Below the pieces are notes generated by a model, which saw only the letters and a program-made list of their open reading frames with translations, was not told the DNA's origin and did no database searches. The position numbers and the translations under genes are program-made. This document shows, in pieces, positions 63,501 to 64,000 of a stretch of 64,000 nucleotides of DNA. This DNA comes from CAZMNY01 sp964567745 (GTDB lineage Bacteria; Planctomycetota; Planctomycetia; Pirellulales; Pirellulaceae). The stretch spans positions 62,001-126,000 of the forward strand of contig CAZMNY010000021.1 in assembly GCA_964567745.1 (NCBI GenBank), given 5' to 3'. How positions within the stretch are numbered: position 1 is the stretch's first letter; every line of letters starts with the position of its first letter.

Positions 63501-63999
63501 AGACGAACACCTGGCCACCTGCGGGGCCGATCGATTCGTCAAGGTCTTCAAAGTTTCCGATGGCTCTTTTGTTCGCTCGTTCGAAGGCCACACCCACCAC
63601 GTGCTCGGCGTCAGTTGGAGCGCGGACAGTCGCACGTTGGCTAGCGGCGGCGCCGACAAAGTGATCAAGATTTGGGATTTCCGAACGGGAGATCAAAAGC
63701 GAACGATCACCGGTTTCGCCAAAGAAGTGACCTCGATTCAGTTCGTCGCGGACGGAACGAACGTCATTGCTTCATGCGGCGACGCGCGAGTCCACGTCAA
63801 GCGAAGCGACAATGGCGGCAACGTTCGGACCCTGAGCGGCGCGAGCGATTTCATGTACGCGGTTGACGTAACAGCCGACGGCAAGACCTTCATCGCGGGC
63901 GGCCAAGACAGCGTCGTTCGCATTTGGTCGGATAACGGCCAAGTGGTCGCGACCTTTGAACCACCTAAGATCGACGAGCCCAAGAAGGACGGCGAATAG
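60526..63999 (+). CDS. Exported planctomycete-type cytochrome c + WD40 protein with a long coiled-coil insertion
   Basis: 1157 aa, complete (TAG at 63997). Signal peptide to about residue 41; ATGs at 60544 and 60556 are alternative starts. A planctomycete cytochrome c domain (about 52-150) has the haem motif CLACH at 69-73 with KQILPILRKKCLACHNST. WD40 repeats follow (about 180-470; LQGHTGAVTGMAFSADGTRL, SSSKDKTSRVWTLADG). Residues about 475-845 are a continuous Ala/Lys/Thr-rich coiled coil (QKTVDTDKAAATKAQALA). A second WD40 block (about 846-1150; AFSGDGATLATSGDDGRVHL, FEGHTHHVLGVSWSADSRTL) ends the protein. The two blocks may complete one or two propellers across the coil. Exported electron-transfer or sensing role inferred. 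Confidence 0.9.
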   Translation: MPRKDPMRCRMFFSRTVANRTTAALAALLVVAAFCTGSALADEIKIDEVKQSEPVDFAKQILPILRKKCLACHNSTEAESDFVMETPAAIAKGGAEGAGLVAGKGLESHVLQVAAHRKEPFMPPEDNDVQASNLTSAELGLFKLWIDQGAKGGAGSGLGPIQWQPLPAGVNPIYATAITPDGQYAAAGRANQVFIFHVPSKREIGRLTDPQLAKQLQQNAGVSHLDLIQSLAFSPKGDLLASGGYRTAKLWRRPTNVKLGDLKGVASPASALAVSNDGATIAVGEESGVIRVYTSGKADPAKSLQGHTGAVTGMAFSADGTRLVSSSKDKTSRVWTLADGKEQKKVETPAEATSSAWVDDAHVAVGGADKIIRIFALADGKSGRELKGHTQSVDSLVAFGDKQLLSGGPDGTLKHWNAADGKLIRSMNHAGPLTSVAVNSDATRFASSSANKTAKIWDASNGRQLFELKGDYQLQANEADLNRAMALAKKRVDLANADLKAAQARKKAEEDNKKKADEASKKAVEEHKKKVEAAKKPVADKAAADKKLVETTDAAKKADEAKKAKDSVVETHKNELKAEQAKQTAANAAVAKSAAALKTAQTAATAATTAATKAAQTAAAAQKTVDTDKAAATKAQALADTTLATSQQAAKAAAAKADDKALAAAAKTAKDAEDKAASAAKSAKDKLAKSTVALTTSQNTKKTADANAAKTKATAATALTAKTKTDTEKKTADARVTAVQAKLTKSTAEQKTATTDLAKATAAQKAADAEVKKQTPIEKKASDELKSAERTLAAAKRSATRAVGSVKKATEDIPPIEATIKTLTDLHKKSEGVLAAAKKVTTDSQKPLQTVAFSGDGATLATSGDDGRVHLWDSATGTPMGILEGHGQAIGHVAFVKGVELVTAGGKAVIRWNSQPDWALERVIGDVADDSKLLDRVTALAFNHDGSILATGSGEPSRSGQVKLWKTADGALVRELKEPHSDTVLGLEFDRKDEHLATCGADRFVKVFKVSDGSFVRSFEGHTHHVLGVSWSADSRTLASGGADKVIKIWDFRTGDQKRTITGFAKEVTSIQFVADGTNVIASCGDARVHVKRSDNGGNVRTLSGASDFMYAVDVTADGKTFIAGGQDSVVRIWSDNGQVVATFEPPKIDEPKKDGE

Positions 64000-64000
64000 G

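Noticed and set aside
1..63999. CRISPR arrays, insertion sequences, tRNA or rRNA genes
   Set aside because: Read for direct repeats with regular spacers, transposase motifs and cloverleaf-like stretches; none found by eye.

Overview
The window looks like chromosomal DNA of a planctomycete, most likely from the Pirellulales side, though genus cannot be fixed from the sequence. The signs are a Big2/DUF1549/DUF1553 protein with CxxxxCH and CxxCH motifs, a secreted cytochrome c/WD40 protein with a CLACH haem motif, several large secreted PQQ-type beta-propeller proteins (one with the WRQFRGP start typical of the phylum), FG-GAP and DUF3500 proteins, and a small membrane protein with the FQxxTRTLL signature. 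There is no phage, transposon, CRISPR array, tRNA or rRNA. Gene density is moderate, with many single genes on alternating strands.

Region 1-13 kb: 5' part of a PrkA-type serine kinase gene (cut by the window edge), a stand-alone receiver, an enolase-superfamily o-succinylbenzoate synthase-like gene, a polytopic membrane protein, an aldo/keto reductase, a DUF3500 protein, a small membrane protein, a large secreted fusion (HtrA-like protease + LamG/DUF1080-like + SirB1/TPR), and two secreted proteins of unknown function. Region 13-25.8 kb: M14 zinc carboxypeptidase, FG-GAP repeat protein, acyl-CoA synthetase, two PQQ-propeller proteins (one of 1370 aa with embedded LamG and Rossmann-like segments), a proline/threonine-rich secreted protein and an SDR oxidoreductase.

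Region 26-44.7 kb is the main system. It holds an OmpR-type response regulator and sensor kinase, then a type II secretion/type IV pilus-like gene set: a very large secretin-N-domain protein without the secretin barrel domain, a membrane-anchored coiled-coil/HEAT protein, then gspE, F, G, H, I, J, K, an L/PilM-PilN-like gene and an M/PilO-like gene fused to a cadherin-like and a PilP/GspC-like domain. Genes H-I-J-K and L-M overlap by 4 nt, and the set ends at a strong hairpin. No outer-membrane secretin, GspC as a separate gene, or prepilin peptidase is present locally.

Region 44.7-54.6 kb (minus strand): CehA/McbA-type metallohydrolase, mannonate dehydratase-like gene, a tightly packed modA-modB-modC-type ABC importer whose binding protein is an internal tandem duplication, and a second giant PQQ/Rossmann/PQQ protein ending in a malectin-like domain. 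Region 54.8-64 kb (plus strand): a three-gene set typical of planctomycetes (Big2-DUF1549-DUF1553; PPC-domain protein; cytochrome c + WD40), in which the last two share long Ala/Lys-rich coiled coils.
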